Shown here: one piece after another, positions 17,151 to 25,596 of the stretch
How the letters are laid out: each line of letters opens with the position of its first letter
How positions within the stretch are numbered: the stretch's first letter is position 1
DNA from: Anaerolineales bacterium UBA2395
GTDB taxonomy: Bacteria; Chloroflexota; Anaerolineae; Anaerolineales; Villigracilaceae
Reading direction: 5' to 3'
NCBI GenBank assembly: GCA_002343775.1
Contig: DDSH01000013.1
Coordinates: 22,948 to 86,947 of the forward strand
Length of the DNA stretch: 64,000 bases
Made by a program: the position numbers and the translations under genes
The notes under the pieces: generated by a model
Told to the model about the DNA's origin: nothing
Seen by the model: the letters and a program-made list of their open reading frames with translations, nothing else
The model's database searches: none

Positions 17151-17465
17151 CTAGGAAGGGGAAGACTGCTTTTGCGTTAGTGTGCGTACCAGCCAAAAAA
17201 TGCCTCCGACGATGAGCGCAAGCACGCCAAGTGGAATGAGCCACATGAACGCCATGCCGAGAAATCCAAAAGGCATTCCCCAACCGCCCATCATCATCGG
17301 CATGTACCCGCGATAACCCATCATGTTTCCGTAGCCGTTCCAGCCGTCACAGCCATAACCATAGGCGGAATTGTTCCATCCAAAGGGCATGAACATGCCA
17401 CCAACCAAGCCAAGAGCAAACAGGGCGACTACGCCGATCACGATCCAGAGCGCGATATTTTTCAT
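17151..17465 (-). CDS. Small Gly/Met/Tyr-rich membrane protein
   Basis: 104 residues with two membrane helices (about 4-27 and 66-93) enclosing a Gly/Tyr/Met-rich loop (GYGCDGWNGYGNMMGYRGYM, MMMGGWGM). Strong AAGGAG ribosome site. The same kind of Met-rich sequence is in the neighbouring kinase sensor domain and cytochrome. It may bind soft metals or line the membrane as part of a copper/silver response. No enzyme motif. It is 27 bases upstream of the response regulator, in the same direction. Confidence 0.65.
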   Translation of the reverse strand: MKNIALWIVIGVVALFALGLVGGMFMPFGWNNSAYGYGCDGWNGYGNMMGYRGYMPMMMGGWGMPFGFLGMAFMWLIPLGVLALIVGGIFWLVRTLTQKQSSPS

Positions 17466-17502
17466 TGTATCATCTCCTTATTGTTGTTTATTTTTGAAAT
17501 GG

Positions 17503-18249
17503 TTAGTTGTTTTGAGTGCCCGCTGCGATCCAATCCAAAATGGTTTGGATTTCTGCTGGAGTGAGGGGCGCGCTGCGGAAAGGCATGTAGCCGCTGTACA
17601 CGTAGTAAGCAAGGCGGCTGTTGTAGACATCGCCAGGGATAATGACTGCGCCACTGGCGCCGCCTTTCAGTGCGTTCTCATATGTATCGAGATACAAGCC
17701 GTTCGTCCCGCCGTGACAGGCGACACATCGCGCTACAAAGATGGGCTGAACGTTATCTCTGAATGAAATGGATATTGAGGGAGTGGGAGAAGTCGGTGAA
17801 CTGTTTGGCACAGTCGGCGTAAGGTTCCAGTTAGGGTTAGCCTGCCAGCCACTGCCATTTCCGTTCATCATGCCGCCATGCATACCACTCCAGTTATTGT
17901 CGTTCCAATCGTGCATCATGCCCCAGCCTTGTTGTCCCTGTTGTGAGTAGTTCGGATTCGTCATCCAACCATGCTCCCATTCTCCCTCTGGACTCATCAT
18001 CCACCAGCCTGGTCTCCACTGTCCCTGCGGAGGAATGGCGGGCGGTGTCGCTTGTGGAATGGATGTTGCTTGGAATTGTTGCGGAACTATCGTCGGTTGA
18101 ATCTGTTGTGGAACGAATGTCGGTTGGGCAAATTGTTGCACTGGGGCGCTGATGGCGCGCATCTGTGTGATGAAAGTTCCTGCCATGAACCCGCCCACCA
18201 GTACGGTTCCAGCCGCGACCAGTCCGAGAAGGATTTTTACGAATTTCAT
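17503..18249 (-). CDS. Membrane-anchored or secreted mono-haem cytochrome c with Gln/Pro/Trp/Met-rich linker
   Basis: The start is taken at 18249, seven bases after AGGAG; a longer frame upstream has no support. About 248 residues: signal or anchor (VKILLGLVAAGTVLVGGFMAG), a repetitive Gln/Pro linker (FVPQQIQPTIVPQQ), a Trp/Met/Asn/Gly-rich segment, then a cytochrome c domain with one CVACH haem site and a likely axial Met in SGYMPFRSAPL. Electron-transfer protein outside the membrane. It is transcribed away from the CmtR-like gene and towards the Met-rich membrane protein and two-component pair. Confidence 0.85.
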   Translation of the reverse strand: MKFVKILLGLVAAGTVLVGGFMAGTFITQMRAISAPVQQFAQPTFVPQQIQPTIVPQQFQATSIPQATPPAIPPQGQWRPGWWMMSPEGEWEHGWMTNPNYSQQGQQGWGMMHDWNDNNWSGMHGGMMNGNGSGWQANPNWNLTPTVPNSSPTSPTPSISISFRDNVQPIFVARCVACHGGTNGLYLDTYENALKGGASGAVIIPGDVYNSRLAYYVYSGYMPFRSAPLTPAEIQTILDWIAAGTQNN

Positions 18250-18338
18250 GGGGCATCTCCTGTTTGTGAAGTTACGCACAGGATAATCCCCAGATATATA
18301 GAAGTTGTGTAGAACAAGTGAAAAAGCCGTATAAATCC

Positions 18339-18366
18339 TTGACAGTTTCTCCTCTCGGGGTAAAAT
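18339..18366 (+). promoter_or_regulatory. Promoter of the CmtR-like repressor-lspA operon
   Basis: Perfect -35 TTGACA (18339-18344), 16-base spacer, -10 TAAAAT (18361-18366), about 35 bases before the repressor ATG. The -10 touches the operator palindrome, as expected for autorepression. Confidence 0.7.
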
Positions 18367-18392
18367 ATCATTAAGTACTGATATAATGATAT
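18365..18392 (+). promoter_or_regulatory. Operator: 9-bp inverted repeat before the CmtR-like gene
   Basis: ATATCATTA (18365-18373) and its exact complement TAATGATAT (18384-18392) are separated by 10 bases and lie between the -10 box and the GAGGAAC ribosome site. AT-rich inverted repeats in this place are typical for ArsR-family autoregulators. Confidence 0.7.
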
Positions 18393-18400
18393 GAGGAACT

Positions 18401-18754
18401 ATGATTATGATCTCTGCACCTTCCAAAACCGACCTCCAAGCCAAACTATTCCGCGGCTTCGGCGATCCGTCTCGTCTGGGAATTCTCGATGCGCTACGCA
18501 ATGGCCCACTCACGGTGAGCGAAATCGTCGAGGCGACCGGCCTCTCGCAGCCTAATGTCTCGAACCATCTGGGCTGTTTGCGCGACTGCGGCCTTGTGGT
18601 CGCTGAGCAGGAGGGCCGCTATGTCACCTATCATTTGAGCGATGATCGAGTGGGTGAACTGTTGGCTCTGGCTGAATCGCTTCTGGCGGATGTCGCGCGC
18701 GGGGTCTATGAATGTACTCGTTACAACATCCCGCGGACAGAAAGTCGCAAGTAG
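18401..18754 (+). CDS. ArsR-family repressor of CmtR type (Cd/Pb sensor)
   Basis: 117 residues: winged helix with DPSRLGILDALR and recognition helix LSQPNVSNHLGCLRDCGL. Cys59 and Cys63 lie in the recognition helix and Cys105 in the tail (YECTRY). This matches M. tuberculosis CmtR, whose Cys57, Cys61 and Cys102 bind Cd2+/Pb2+. Derepression by Cd/Pb of the operon (lspA and probably the CadA-like ATPase further on) is inferred. Autoregulation is suggested by the inverted repeat at its promoter. It differs from the SmtB-like repressor at 14 kb in both metal site and operator. Confidence 0.9.
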   Translation: MIMISAPSKTDLQAKLFRGFGDPSRLGILDALRNGPLTVSEIVEATGLSQPNVSNHLGCLRDCGLVVAEQEGRYVTYHLSDDRVGELLALAESLLADVARGVYECTRYNIPRTESRK

Positions 18755-18756
18755 AT

Positions 18757-19257
18757 ATGAAACTGCAACTTCGTTTTCTCATTGCACTACTTATTGCTCT
18801 TGCAGTTGATGGGCTGACCAAAACCTGGGCCGAAAGGACTCTGTCGCTTTATACCCCCATCCCTCTCATCGGACAATTCTTTCGTTTGACGTTGGGCTAC
18901 AACACAGGTGTGGCATTTGGATTGTTCGCGAATGGCGGGATTGGACCACTGATACTCACGGGACTCATCATTATCGTCCTGGCAGTTTGGATGGTGCGCG
19001 CGCTGCGTGCGGGTGAGATTCCGCCTGTTGCAGCCTTTCCCATTGGGATGATTCTCGGTGGCGCAGTAGCCAACTTTGTAGATCGCCTACCCGATGGCCG
19101 CGTCACAGACTTTCTGGATATGGGCTGGAGCGCGGCTCGCTGGCCGACTTTCAACCTGGCAGATGGTTTTATCGTGCTCGGCGTCTCTCTCTTGATGCTG
19201 ACAATTTCCAAACAAAGCCGCGATGATGCTCTTGTGGGTGAAGAATCTTTCACATGA
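18757..19257 (+). CDS. lspA: Signal peptidase II (prolipoprotein signal peptidase)
   Basis: 166 residues from the ATG at 18757, two bases after the repressor stop; an upstream ATG would overlap the repressor. Four membrane helices with family motifs VDGLTK, NTGVAFGLF, and the aspartyl catalytic pair Asp109 (ANFVDR) and Asp136 (FNLADGFI). It removes lipoprotein signal peptides after lipidation. lspA copies linked to Cd/Zn ATPases and repressors are known from transferable metal-resistance cassettes, so this is likely an accessory copy rather than the housekeeping gene. All key residues are present. Confidence 0.92.
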   Translation: MKLQLRFLIALLIALAVDGLTKTWAERTLSLYTPIPLIGQFFRLTLGYNTGVAFGLFANGGIGPLILTGLIIIVLAVWMVRALRAGEIPPVAAFPIGMILGGAVANFVDRLPDGRVTDFLDMGWSAARWPTFNLADGFIVLGVSLLMLTISKQSRDDALVGEESFT

Positions 19258-19349
19258 CGGGGTCGAGAATGAAAGTGGGCCAAGTCCCGCCGATTGTTTG
19301 TTGGTTATCAAAACAATTTTACGATTTTATCTGATAAGGAGAATAGAAC

Positions 19350-20030
19350 ATGAACGATGATCGCACCAACTATATTCCTGCCCTGCGATATGAATGGCTG
19401 ACTGGTCTCTATGACACTGTGATGGACAAGTTAATGCATGAAACTGAGTTCAAGCAAGCTCTTGTTCGTCAGGCTCGGCTTGCTAAAAATCATCGCGTTC
19501 TGGATTTGGGTTGCGGAACAGCAACACTTACGCTCATCATCAAGCAATCTTTCCCCAATACGGAAGTGACTGGCTTGGATGGTGATCCCAAGGCCCTTGG
19601 AATCGCGAAAGAGAAGATTTCCAGATCTGGTCTAAACATTACTCTCGACGAAGGTATGGCATTTGATCTGCCATATCCCGACAACTCGTTTGATCGTGTG
19701 TTTTCTGGTTTGCTCTTCCATCACCTGACGCGTGAGGATAAGGAGCGCACTTTAAAAGAAGTATATCGAGTCCTGCGACCTGGCGGTGAATTACATGTAG
19801 CAGACTGGGGAAAGGCAAATAGTGTGAAAATGCGGCTGGCTTTCTTTCTGGTGCAATTTTTGGACGGTTTCAGTACAACTTCTGACAACGTGAATGGGCT
19901 GCTGCCGGTGTTTTTTAACAAAGCTGATTTTCAGGATGTCACGGAGACGGCTCGATATGCAACGATTTTCGGCACTATGTCGCTGTACAAATCCAGAAAG
20001 CCCGCTCATTCGTTCATGACTGCTACATGA
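19350..20030 (+). CDS. Class I SAM-dependent methyltransferase
   Basis: 226 residues with the Rossmann SAM motifs: VLDLGCGTA (about 50-58), GLDGDPKAL, and LRPGGELHVADWGK. Ribosome site AAGGAG 9 bases before ATG. It resembles the UbiE/small-molecule group; substrate not recognisable. It sits between lspA and a second methyltransferase in the metal block. The stop codon falls inside a remnant of an ICMT-like gene, so the 3' end is next to a rearrangement junction. Confidence 0.85.
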   Translation: MNDDRTNYIPALRYEWLTGLYDTVMDKLMHETEFKQALVRQARLAKNHRVLDLGCGTATLTLIIKQSFPNTEVTGLDGDPKALGIAKEKISRSGLNITLDEGMAFDLPYPDNSFDRVFSGLLFHHLTREDKERTLKEVYRVLRPGGELHVADWGKANSVKMRLAFFLVQFLDGFSTTSDNVNGLLPVFFNKADFQDVTETARYATIFGTMSLYKSRKPAHSFMTAT

Positions 20031-20071
20031 AACGGACAGGACGTTTCTTGCCACGGAGATCAGCCCAATGA
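20027..20071 (+). pseudogene. C-terminal remnant of an ICMT-like methyltransferase gene
   Basis: Reads MKRTGRFLPRRSAQ then stop. The first ten residues match the C-terminal motif YMKRTGRFLPR of the larger remnant at 20700-20816, and only synonymous differences separate the two DNA copies over those ten codons. The rest of the gene is gone; the piece overlaps the end of one methyltransferase gene and the start of the next. Confidence 0.5.
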
Positions 20072-20703
20072 CATTCTACATTGTCATCAGTCTACTTCTA
20101 GTGGTTTTAGTGTTGGCGAACCTGTGGTGGCGGTGGGTAAGCCGTCGCCACTCCATGCCCTGTCCGACTTTCTTTGCCGGGGCATTGGAAAGCCCATTAA
20201 TGAACTGGCTGATAAGCACACAGACAACCCTGGATCGCATTGGGCTGCGACCGGGACAGCGCGTATTGGAAGTGGGCCCTGGCCCGGGCCGGCTGCTCAT
20301 CCCTGCCGCCCGGCGAGTGCTGCCCGGCGGCGAAGTTATCGGCTTGGACATCCAGCCTGGAATGATTGAACGGCTCAAAGCGCGTGCAGCACAGGCTGGC
20401 GTGTCGAACCTGACGCCAATCCTGGGCGATGCAACGCAATCGCATTTTCCGCCAGATTATTTTGACGTGATTTATTTCTGCACCGTGTTGGGCGAAATCC
20501 CAGACCGGGCAGCAGCGCTGCATCAATGCCAAGCGGCGCTAAAACCCGGTGGTCTGCTTTCGATCACGGAAATCTTCCCCGACCCGCACTATCAATCGCG
20601 AACGACGGTGCAGCGGTTGGCAGAGTCGGTGGGCTTTCAACTGCAAGCCATACATGGATCATGGTACTTTTTCACGGCGAACTTTGTGAAAGCATATGTG
20701 TGA
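20068..20703 (+). CDS. Class I SAM-dependent methyltransferase with N-terminal membrane segment
   Basis: 211 residues: a hydrophobic N-terminal helix (residues 2-16, FYIVISLLLVVLVLA), then a SAM-binding domain with VLEVGPGPGRLLI and GLDIQPGMIERLKARA, followed by LKPGGLLSITEIFPDPH. Likely acts on a membrane or lipid-linked substrate; similar proteins resemble phospholipid methyltransferases. It is flanked on both sides by ICMT remnants, which suggests insertion by recombination. The stop TGA overlaps the larger remnant. Confidence 0.82.
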   Translation: MTFYIVISLLLVVLVLANLWWRWVSRRHSMPCPTFFAGALESPLMNWLISTQTTLDRIGLRPGQRVLEVGPGPGRLLIPAARRVLPGGEVIGLDIQPGMIERLKARAAQAGVSNLTPILGDATQSHFPPDYFDVIYFCTVLGEIPDRAAALHQCQAALKPGGLLSITEIFPDPHYQSRTTVQRLAESVGFQLQAIHGSWYFFTANFVKAYV

Positions 20704-20816
20704 TCGTTCTCCTCCGCATCCAGCGTGAAGAGCGCGCGATGATCGAAAAATTCGGCGACGCGTATCGCGAGTATATGAAGAGGACGGGGCGCTTCTTGCC
20801 GCGAGTGATACGTTGA
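20700..20816 (+). pseudogene. C-terminal fragment of an ICMT/PEMT-family methyltransferase gene
   Basis: About 38 codons preserving the family C-terminus (LRIQREERAMIEKFGDAYRE, then YMKRTGRFLPRVIR and stop), in frame but with no start or membrane domain. It overlaps the methyltransferase stop by four bases. Compare the C-termini of the two full members at 9412 and 14312. Clear gene debris. Confidence 0.7.
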
Positions 20817-20884
20817 AAGGCGGCCATGTTCAACGGCCAATGATGTCGAAAGTTAAAACTCAAATTGGAAACAAGTCAGGAGAC

Positions 20885-22252
20885 ATGACTTTGAGCGAGA
20901 ATACTCTACAGTTGTTGCTCGACGTGCGCAAAGCCAGACAGCAAGGGCCGGCTACGATAAAGCAGCGGCAGCGCAAACGCCTTGCCGAGATGGTGGCCTA
21001 TGCACGTGCCAACTCACCCTACTATCGCGAGCTTTACAAAGGCTTGCCTGAGCGGGTCGAGGATCCAACCTTGCTGCCGATCACCGACAAGAAGAAGCTG
21101 ATGGCGCGTTTTGACGACTGGGTCACCGACCATGAGGTGACGCTTGAGAAGGCTCGTCACTTCGTTGAAAACCCCAATCTGTTCGGAAAGCAATTTTTGG
21201 GCAAGTACCTTGTAGTAACAACGTCTGGAACTACCGGGACTCACGGTATCTTTCTTGCAGACAGGCGATCCCTTTCCGTGGTCGGGCCACTCTTCTTAAA
21301 CATGTTGCACGCCTGGCTCGGTGTCCGCAACATCCTCCGGATCATCACCGCCGGCGGACGCATCGGATTAGTTCTTGCAATGGGCACTCCAACCGCCACC
21401 GGCGTCGGCATTAGTTACTTCGGTGCGCGGCTCGGCAGAATGTTATGTCCCCTGTCGGTACGCGCTCCCCTATCTGATCTTGTGGCTGAACTCAACACAT
21501 TTCAGCCCCTCATTCTCGTAAGTTATGGGACTGTAATGAAATTGCTTGCCAACGAACAAGAATCCGGCCGTCTGCACATCAAGCCGGTACTGATTATCGT
21601 GACAGCTGAAGGACTGGCTCTGAACGAATATGACCGCATTGCCAGTGTGTTCAACGCCAAAGTTGGTAATATGTATGCTTCCTCTGAGTGCCCTTTCATG
21701 AGTTATAGCTGCGAACACGGATGGCTGCACGTCAATAGCGACTGGGTGGTGCTCGAGCCGGTTGATGCTGACTACCAGCCTGTGCCGCCCGGTATACAAT
21801 CGTACACGGTTCTCGTCAGCAACCTCGCCAACCGGGTGCAACCGATCCTGCGCTACGACCTCGGCGACAGCGTCCTGGAGCGCCCCGATCCTTGCCCGTG
21901 CGGGAACCCGCTGCCTGCGATCCGCGTGCAAGGTCGCGCCGCTGATATGCTTGTCTTTCCTACGGATCATGGTGAACGGATTACGGTTCCGCCGCTGCTG
22001 TTCGGCACCTCGATTTATCACATCCCAGGCATCGAGCAGTTCCAGGTCTTGCAGACCGCGCCGTTGAGCCTGCGCGTGCGCCTGCGCCTGGCACATGACT
22101 CCGAGCCGAATCGCGTGTGGGATGCGGTGCATACCGAGATCACATGCCTGCTCGCCAACCATAAGCTCAATCACGTTACACTCGAGCACGCCGATGAACC
22201 GCCGGAGCAAACGCCAGGCGGCAAGTACCGCGAGGTAATTTCGTTACGTTAA
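20885..22252 (+). CDS. PaaK/CapK-like acyl-adenylate-forming ligase
   Basis: About 455 residues. The ATG at 20885 (AGGAG two bases upstream, tight) gives the N-terminus usual for the family; a TTG 24 codons earlier has no ribosome site. ANL-superfamily motifs: SGTTGTHG phosphate loop, YASSECP, LRYDLGD, and a CPCGNP cysteine motif as in phenylacetate-CoA ligases. It probably activates a carboxylic acid with ATP; the substrate is unknown. Members of this subgroup are found near methyltransferases and membrane-modification genes. Its link to the metal genes around it is positional only. Confidence 0.8.
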   Translation: MTLSENTLQLLLDVRKARQQGPATIKQRQRKRLAEMVAYARANSPYYRELYKGLPERVEDPTLLPITDKKKLMARFDDWVTDHEVTLEKARHFVENPNLFGKQFLGKYLVVTTSGTTGTHGIFLADRRSLSVVGPLFLNMLHAWLGVRNILRIITAGGRIGLVLAMGTPTATGVGISYFGARLGRMLCPLSVRAPLSDLVAELNTFQPLILVSYGTVMKLLANEQESGRLHIKPVLIIVTAEGLALNEYDRIASVFNAKVGNMYASSECPFMSYSCEHGWLHVNSDWVVLEPVDADYQPVPPGIQSYTVLVSNLANRVQPILRYDLGDSVLERPDPCPCGNPLPAIRVQGRAADMLVFPTDHGERITVPPLLFGTSIYHIPGIEQFQVLQTAPLSLRVRLRLAHDSEPNRVWDAVHTEITCLLANHKLNHVTLEHADEPPEQTPGGKYREVISLR

Positions 22253-22308
22253 GTAGAGCACTTGTTGCTCCGTTAGATTTACACATTTACCTGCATAGGA
22301 GTAAACCA

Positions 22309-24435
22309 ATGAACACCAAACAACTCGAACTTCGTGTCGCCAACCTTGATTGCGAACATGACGCCGCCGCCATTGAGCGCGGCCTGCAAGGCTTTCCCGG
22401 CATTGCCGAACTGAAAATCTATCCTAAGTCCGCCAAGGTAGCGATCACATATGATCCTGCCTCCACCAAGCCCGAAGCGGTGAAAGAAAAACTGGAATCA
22501 CTCGGCTTCCCTCCGCAGAAGGGGATGGAGATGGCAGAACAACCAAAGCCCTGGCGTAACCCCAAGGTATTAACATCAGTTGCGTCAGGTGTGTTTCTGT
22601 TAATTGGCTGGTTACTTGGGCTGGCAGGTGTACCCGCAATTTTCTCAACCGTCGTCTACATCGCGGCGATTCTGATTGGCGGATACTATTTCGGACGTGA
22701 AGCGATTGAAGAACTGATCTTCGAGCGTGAAATTGGCATTGAGTTGCTAATGAGCACAGCGGCTGTCGTTGCTACGATCATGGGTCTGGCAGGCGAAGGC
22801 GCGATGCTGGTATTCCTCTATTCGATCAGCGAAGCTGCCGAAGGTTATACCGAAGAGAAAACGCGCGCTGCCATCAAGGCGTTGATGGATCTCGCACCAA
22901 AAGTTGCGCTTGTGCGCCGCGGTGGAGTCGAGCGCGAAATCCCTGTGCAAGAACTGGAAGTTGGTGATGTGTTCATCGTCAAGCCAGGAGAGGCGATGGC
23001 AACGGATGGCGAGATTCTTGTTGGTGCTTCCAGTGTTAATCAGGCGCCAGTCACCGGTGAAAGCGTGCCTGTGGAAAAACAGCCCGGCGATCCTGTGTTC
23101 GCCGGTAGCATCAACGGCGAGGGTGCGCTGGAAGTACGCGCCACCAAGACCTTTGCCGATAACACGATCAGCCGCATCATCCATATGGTTGAGGAAGCCC
23201 AGGAAAAGAAGGGCAAGAGCCAAAGGTTCATTGAAAGATTCGGCGCGCGCTACAGCCCCGCTGTGCTTGCGATTGGAATTCTAATTGCGATTGTGCCGCC
23301 GCTATTTTTCAGCGCGGATTGGGTCACTTGGATTACGCGCGCAACTGTATTCATAGTGGCAGCCGCTCCATGCGCGCTCGTCATTTCCATCCCCATCACT
23401 TTGGTGGCTTCCTTGGGTACTGGCGCGCGGCAGGGAGTGCTCATCAAAGGCGGCGTGTATGTCGAGGAACTGGCGAAAGTCAAGGTAGTGGCGCTGGACA
23501 AAACCGGGACGCTGACCCGCGGCGAGCCGGAAGTGACGGATGTGGTTCTGCTGCGCCAGGACGCGGATCGAATGGCGAGCTCACAGCAGGAATTGCTGGC
23601 GTTGGCGGCGGGCATCGAGCGGCGCAGCGGCCACCCGCTGGCGCAAGCCATTGTCCGGTATGCGGAGGACCAGGGTATTCAGCCATCTGAATTGGCAGAC
23701 TTCCGCTCACTGACCGGTGCCGGAGCTTCTGCCAGGCTCGACGGACGCACGATCTATGTCGGCAGTCCAGATATGTTCCACTCCCGCTTCAACGTTGCAC
23801 TTGACAGCGTATGGGAAGATATCAACCAGCTTCAAAGCCAGGGCAAAACAGTGGTGGTGCTGGGTGATGAAGAAGCTCCCTGGGGCCTGATCGCCATCCG
23901 CGATAACATCCGTCCCAATGCGGCGAAGGCGATTGATGCCATCCACACGGCAGGTGTGGAAAAAGTGGTGATGCTGACGGGGGACAACGAACGTACTGCC
24001 CAGGCGATTGCGCGTGAACTGGGTATTGACGAAATCTACGCTGATCTGAAACCGGAAGACAAAGTAACGAAGGTGCGCGAACTTGCTGAGTGTTACGGAC
24101 ACGTGGCGATGGTCGGCGATGGCGTGAATGACGCTCCTGCACTCGCTGAGGCAACAGTGGGAATTGCAATGGGTGCGGCGGGAACAGATGTGGCGCTCGA
24201 AACCGCTGACGTGGCATTGATGGCGGACGATCTCGAAAAATTGGCGTATGCGCTCAAGCTGGCAAAACGCAACCAATCGGTGGTGAACCAGAACCTGGCG
24301 CTGTCGGCCATCGTGATCGGCGCGCTAGTCATCGGCGCGATTGCAGGTGTCTTTTCATTGCCGATTGCGGTGCTGGGACACGAGATCAGCGAATTTATCG
24401 TCATTGGAAGTGGGTTGCGGATGTTACGCGCTTGA
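22309..24435 (+). CDS. CadA/ZntA-like P1B heavy-metal ATPase
   Basis: 708 residues. One HMA-like domain in which CxxC is reduced to DCEHD (Cys15 and acidic residues). Core motifs: VTGESVPVEK, AAPCALVISIP (APC in place of CPC in the metal-site helix), DKTGTLTRG, GDGVNDAPALAEA, and the C-terminal GHEISEFIVIGSG. This class exports Zn2+, Cd2+ or Pb2+. Strong AGGAG ribosome site. It is the natural output of the CmtR-like regulator 4 kb upstream. The loss of the first Cys of CPC is a family variant and does not imply inactivity, but specificity may differ from ZntA. Confidence 0.9.
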   Translation: MNTKQLELRVANLDCEHDAAAIERGLQGFPGIAELKIYPKSAKVAITYDPASTKPEAVKEKLESLGFPPQKGMEMAEQPKPWRNPKVLTSVASGVFLLIGWLLGLAGVPAIFSTVVYIAAILIGGYYFGREAIEELIFEREIGIELLMSTAAVVATIMGLAGEGAMLVFLYSISEAAEGYTEEKTRAAIKALMDLAPKVALVRRGGVEREIPVQELEVGDVFIVKPGEAMATDGEILVGASSVNQAPVTGESVPVEKQPGDPVFAGSINGEGALEVRATKTFADNTISRIIHMVEEAQEKKGKSQRFIERFGARYSPAVLAIGILIAIVPPLFFSADWVTWITRATVFIVAAAPCALVISIPITLVASLGTGARQGVLIKGGVYVEELAKVKVVALDKTGTLTRGEPEVTDVVLLRQDADRMASSQQELLALAAGIERRSGHPLAQAIVRYAEDQGIQPSELADFRSLTGAGASARLDGRTIYVGSPDMFHSRFNVALDSVWEDINQLQSQGKTVVVLGDEEAPWGLIAIRDNIRPNAAKAIDAIHTAGVEKVVMLTGDNERTAQAIARELGIDEIYADLKPEDKVTKVRELAECYGHVAMVGDGVNDAPALAEATVGIAMGAAGTDVALETADVALMADDLEKLAYALKLAKRNQSVVNQNLALSAIVIGALVIGAIAGVFSLPIAVLGHEISEFIVIGSGLRMLRA

Positions 24436-24447
24436 GGAGTTAGAGCA

Positions 24448-25212
24448 ATGGAGACAAGTACTTTAGAGGTCGTGAAACGTAAGAAATCTGGCGCAGTGAT
24501 CGCCAATCGCATAGTTTATTGGTTGAGCCGGAATTGGTTACTAGTTTTTAGCCTGGTCTGGGGTCTTGTGATTGGGCTGCCTTGGCTCGCACCGGTGTTC
24601 ATGAAGCTAGGCTGGACAGGCGCAGCAAAGTTAATTTATCTGATTTATGCGCTGGAATGTCATCAACTTCCGGAGCGATCTTACTTTCTATTCGGGCCAA
24701 AGATGACCTATTCACTCGCAGAAATTCAAGCAGCCTGGCAGCCAACCAATAATCCGCTGATCTTGCGCCAGTTTTTGGGTAACCAGCAGATGGGCTGGAA
24801 AGTGGCCTGGTGTGAGCGAACTACGTGGTGGTATGGGAGCATATGGGTTACCGCGCTCACATATAGCTATATTCGTAGACGGTTACCCACCCTTACTTTT
24901 CGGGCCCTTCTCTTGTCAGCATTGCCTATGGCATTGGATGGTGGCACGCACTTCATCAGTGACATTATTGACTTTGGCAACAGTTTCCGTGACAACAATG
25001 CCTGGCTTGCCACACTGACCAATCACATTTTCCCAGCCACATTCTATGCAGGCGATGCATCAGGTTCTTTCAACTTGTGGATGCGGTTAATTACTGGCGT
25101 GATATTCGGAATCGGTATCGTTTGGTTCTCGTTTCCGCAAGTGGAAGTTACCATGAATGATCTAGCCCAAAGGATTGAACTCAAATTTCAGAAAGCGGGT
25201 CTACTTCTGTGA
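24448..25212 (+). CDS. DUF2085 membrane protein
   Basis: 254 residues with several membrane helices. The DUF2085 signature is seen in ALECHQLPERSYFLFG and later LPMALDGGTHFISD. The family is uncharacterised, with conserved Cys-His and Asp-Gly-x-x-(Q/H) residues that could form a metal or catalytic site. It lies 12 bases after the ATPase stop with a GAGG-type ribosome site, so probably shares its transcript. The cytosolic C-terminus is short. Confidence 0.82.
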   Translation: METSTLEVVKRKKSGAVIANRIVYWLSRNWLLVFSLVWGLVIGLPWLAPVFMKLGWTGAAKLIYLIYALECHQLPERSYFLFGPKMTYSLAEIQAAWQPTNNPLILRQFLGNQQMGWKVAWCERTTWWYGSIWVTALTYSYIRRRLPTLTFRALLLSALPMALDGGTHFISDIIDFGNSFRDNNAWLATLTNHIFPATFYAGDASGSFNLWMRLITGVIFGIGIVWFSFPQVEVTMNDLAQRIELKFQKAGLLL

Positions 25213-25362
25213 TCGTTGCAGCAACACAATCGCCGATATTGTCATCATAGAAATTCAGCGAGATTGTTGAAGCAGGAATAGAAACCAGGCATTTAGAAGT
25301 ACATAAACTTTCATACGTAAACGACACACCACAACCTCCCCCAGGCGCGAATCAATATATTT

Positions 25363-25396
25363 CGGCTGGCAGAAACTTCTGTCAGCCGATTTTTTA
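25363..25396 (+). terminator. Rho-independent terminator or leader attenuator before the Flp pilin gene
   Basis: Stem CGGCTG-G-CAGAA, loop AC, TTCTG-T-CAGCCG (25363-25388) followed directly by ATTTTTTATTT. It would end transcripts from the DUF2085 gene, but it lies only 27 bases before the pilin ATG, so it may also act in that gene's leader. The rest of the 202-base gap (25213-25414) shows no clear promoter. Confidence 0.75.
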
Positions 25397-25414
25397 TTTC
25401 AAAAAGGAGATTCC

Positions 25415-25594
25415 ATGTTCACTTTGTTCAAACGTTTCGTCCGCGAAGAGGATGGTCAGGACTTTGCCGAATACGCCCTGATCCTGGGCGCCATCGGTGT
25501 GGTCGCGATTGCCGTGATCGCCCGCTATCGCAACGAACTGATCGCCGCCTTCGAAGCCGGCATCGAAGCCCTGCGCATGGCGCGAGGCGGATAG
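25415..25594 (+). CDS. Flp/Fap-type pilin
   Basis: A 59-residue protein starting FTLFKRFVREEDGQDFAEYA, then a hydrophobic helix (LILGAIGVVAIAVIARY). The Glu-Tyr pair after a Gly-Gln/charged leader is the Flp prepilin pattern: a short basic leader cleaved by a TadV/CpaA-type peptidase. AAGGAG ribosome site 7 bases upstream. It is the first gene of the Tad-like set and 2 bases before the TadE-like gene. No classic G/XXXXEY cleavage glycine precedes the Glu (sequence is DFAEY), so the exact site is uncertain. Confidence 0.85.
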   Translation: MFTLFKRFVREEDGQDFAEYALILGAIGVVAIAVIARYRNELIAAFEAGIEALRMARGG

Positions 25595-25596
25595 AG

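Noticed and set aside
20813..20884. Extended N-terminus of the PaaK-like ligase from a TTG at 20813
   Set aside because: No ribosome site and the added residues do not resemble the family; the ATG at 20885 gives the usual N-terminus.
25213..25362. Possible tRNA or riboswitch before the pilin gene
   Set aside because: No cloverleaf, T-loop consensus or known riboswitch core could be found by eye; only the terminator-like hairpin is convincing.
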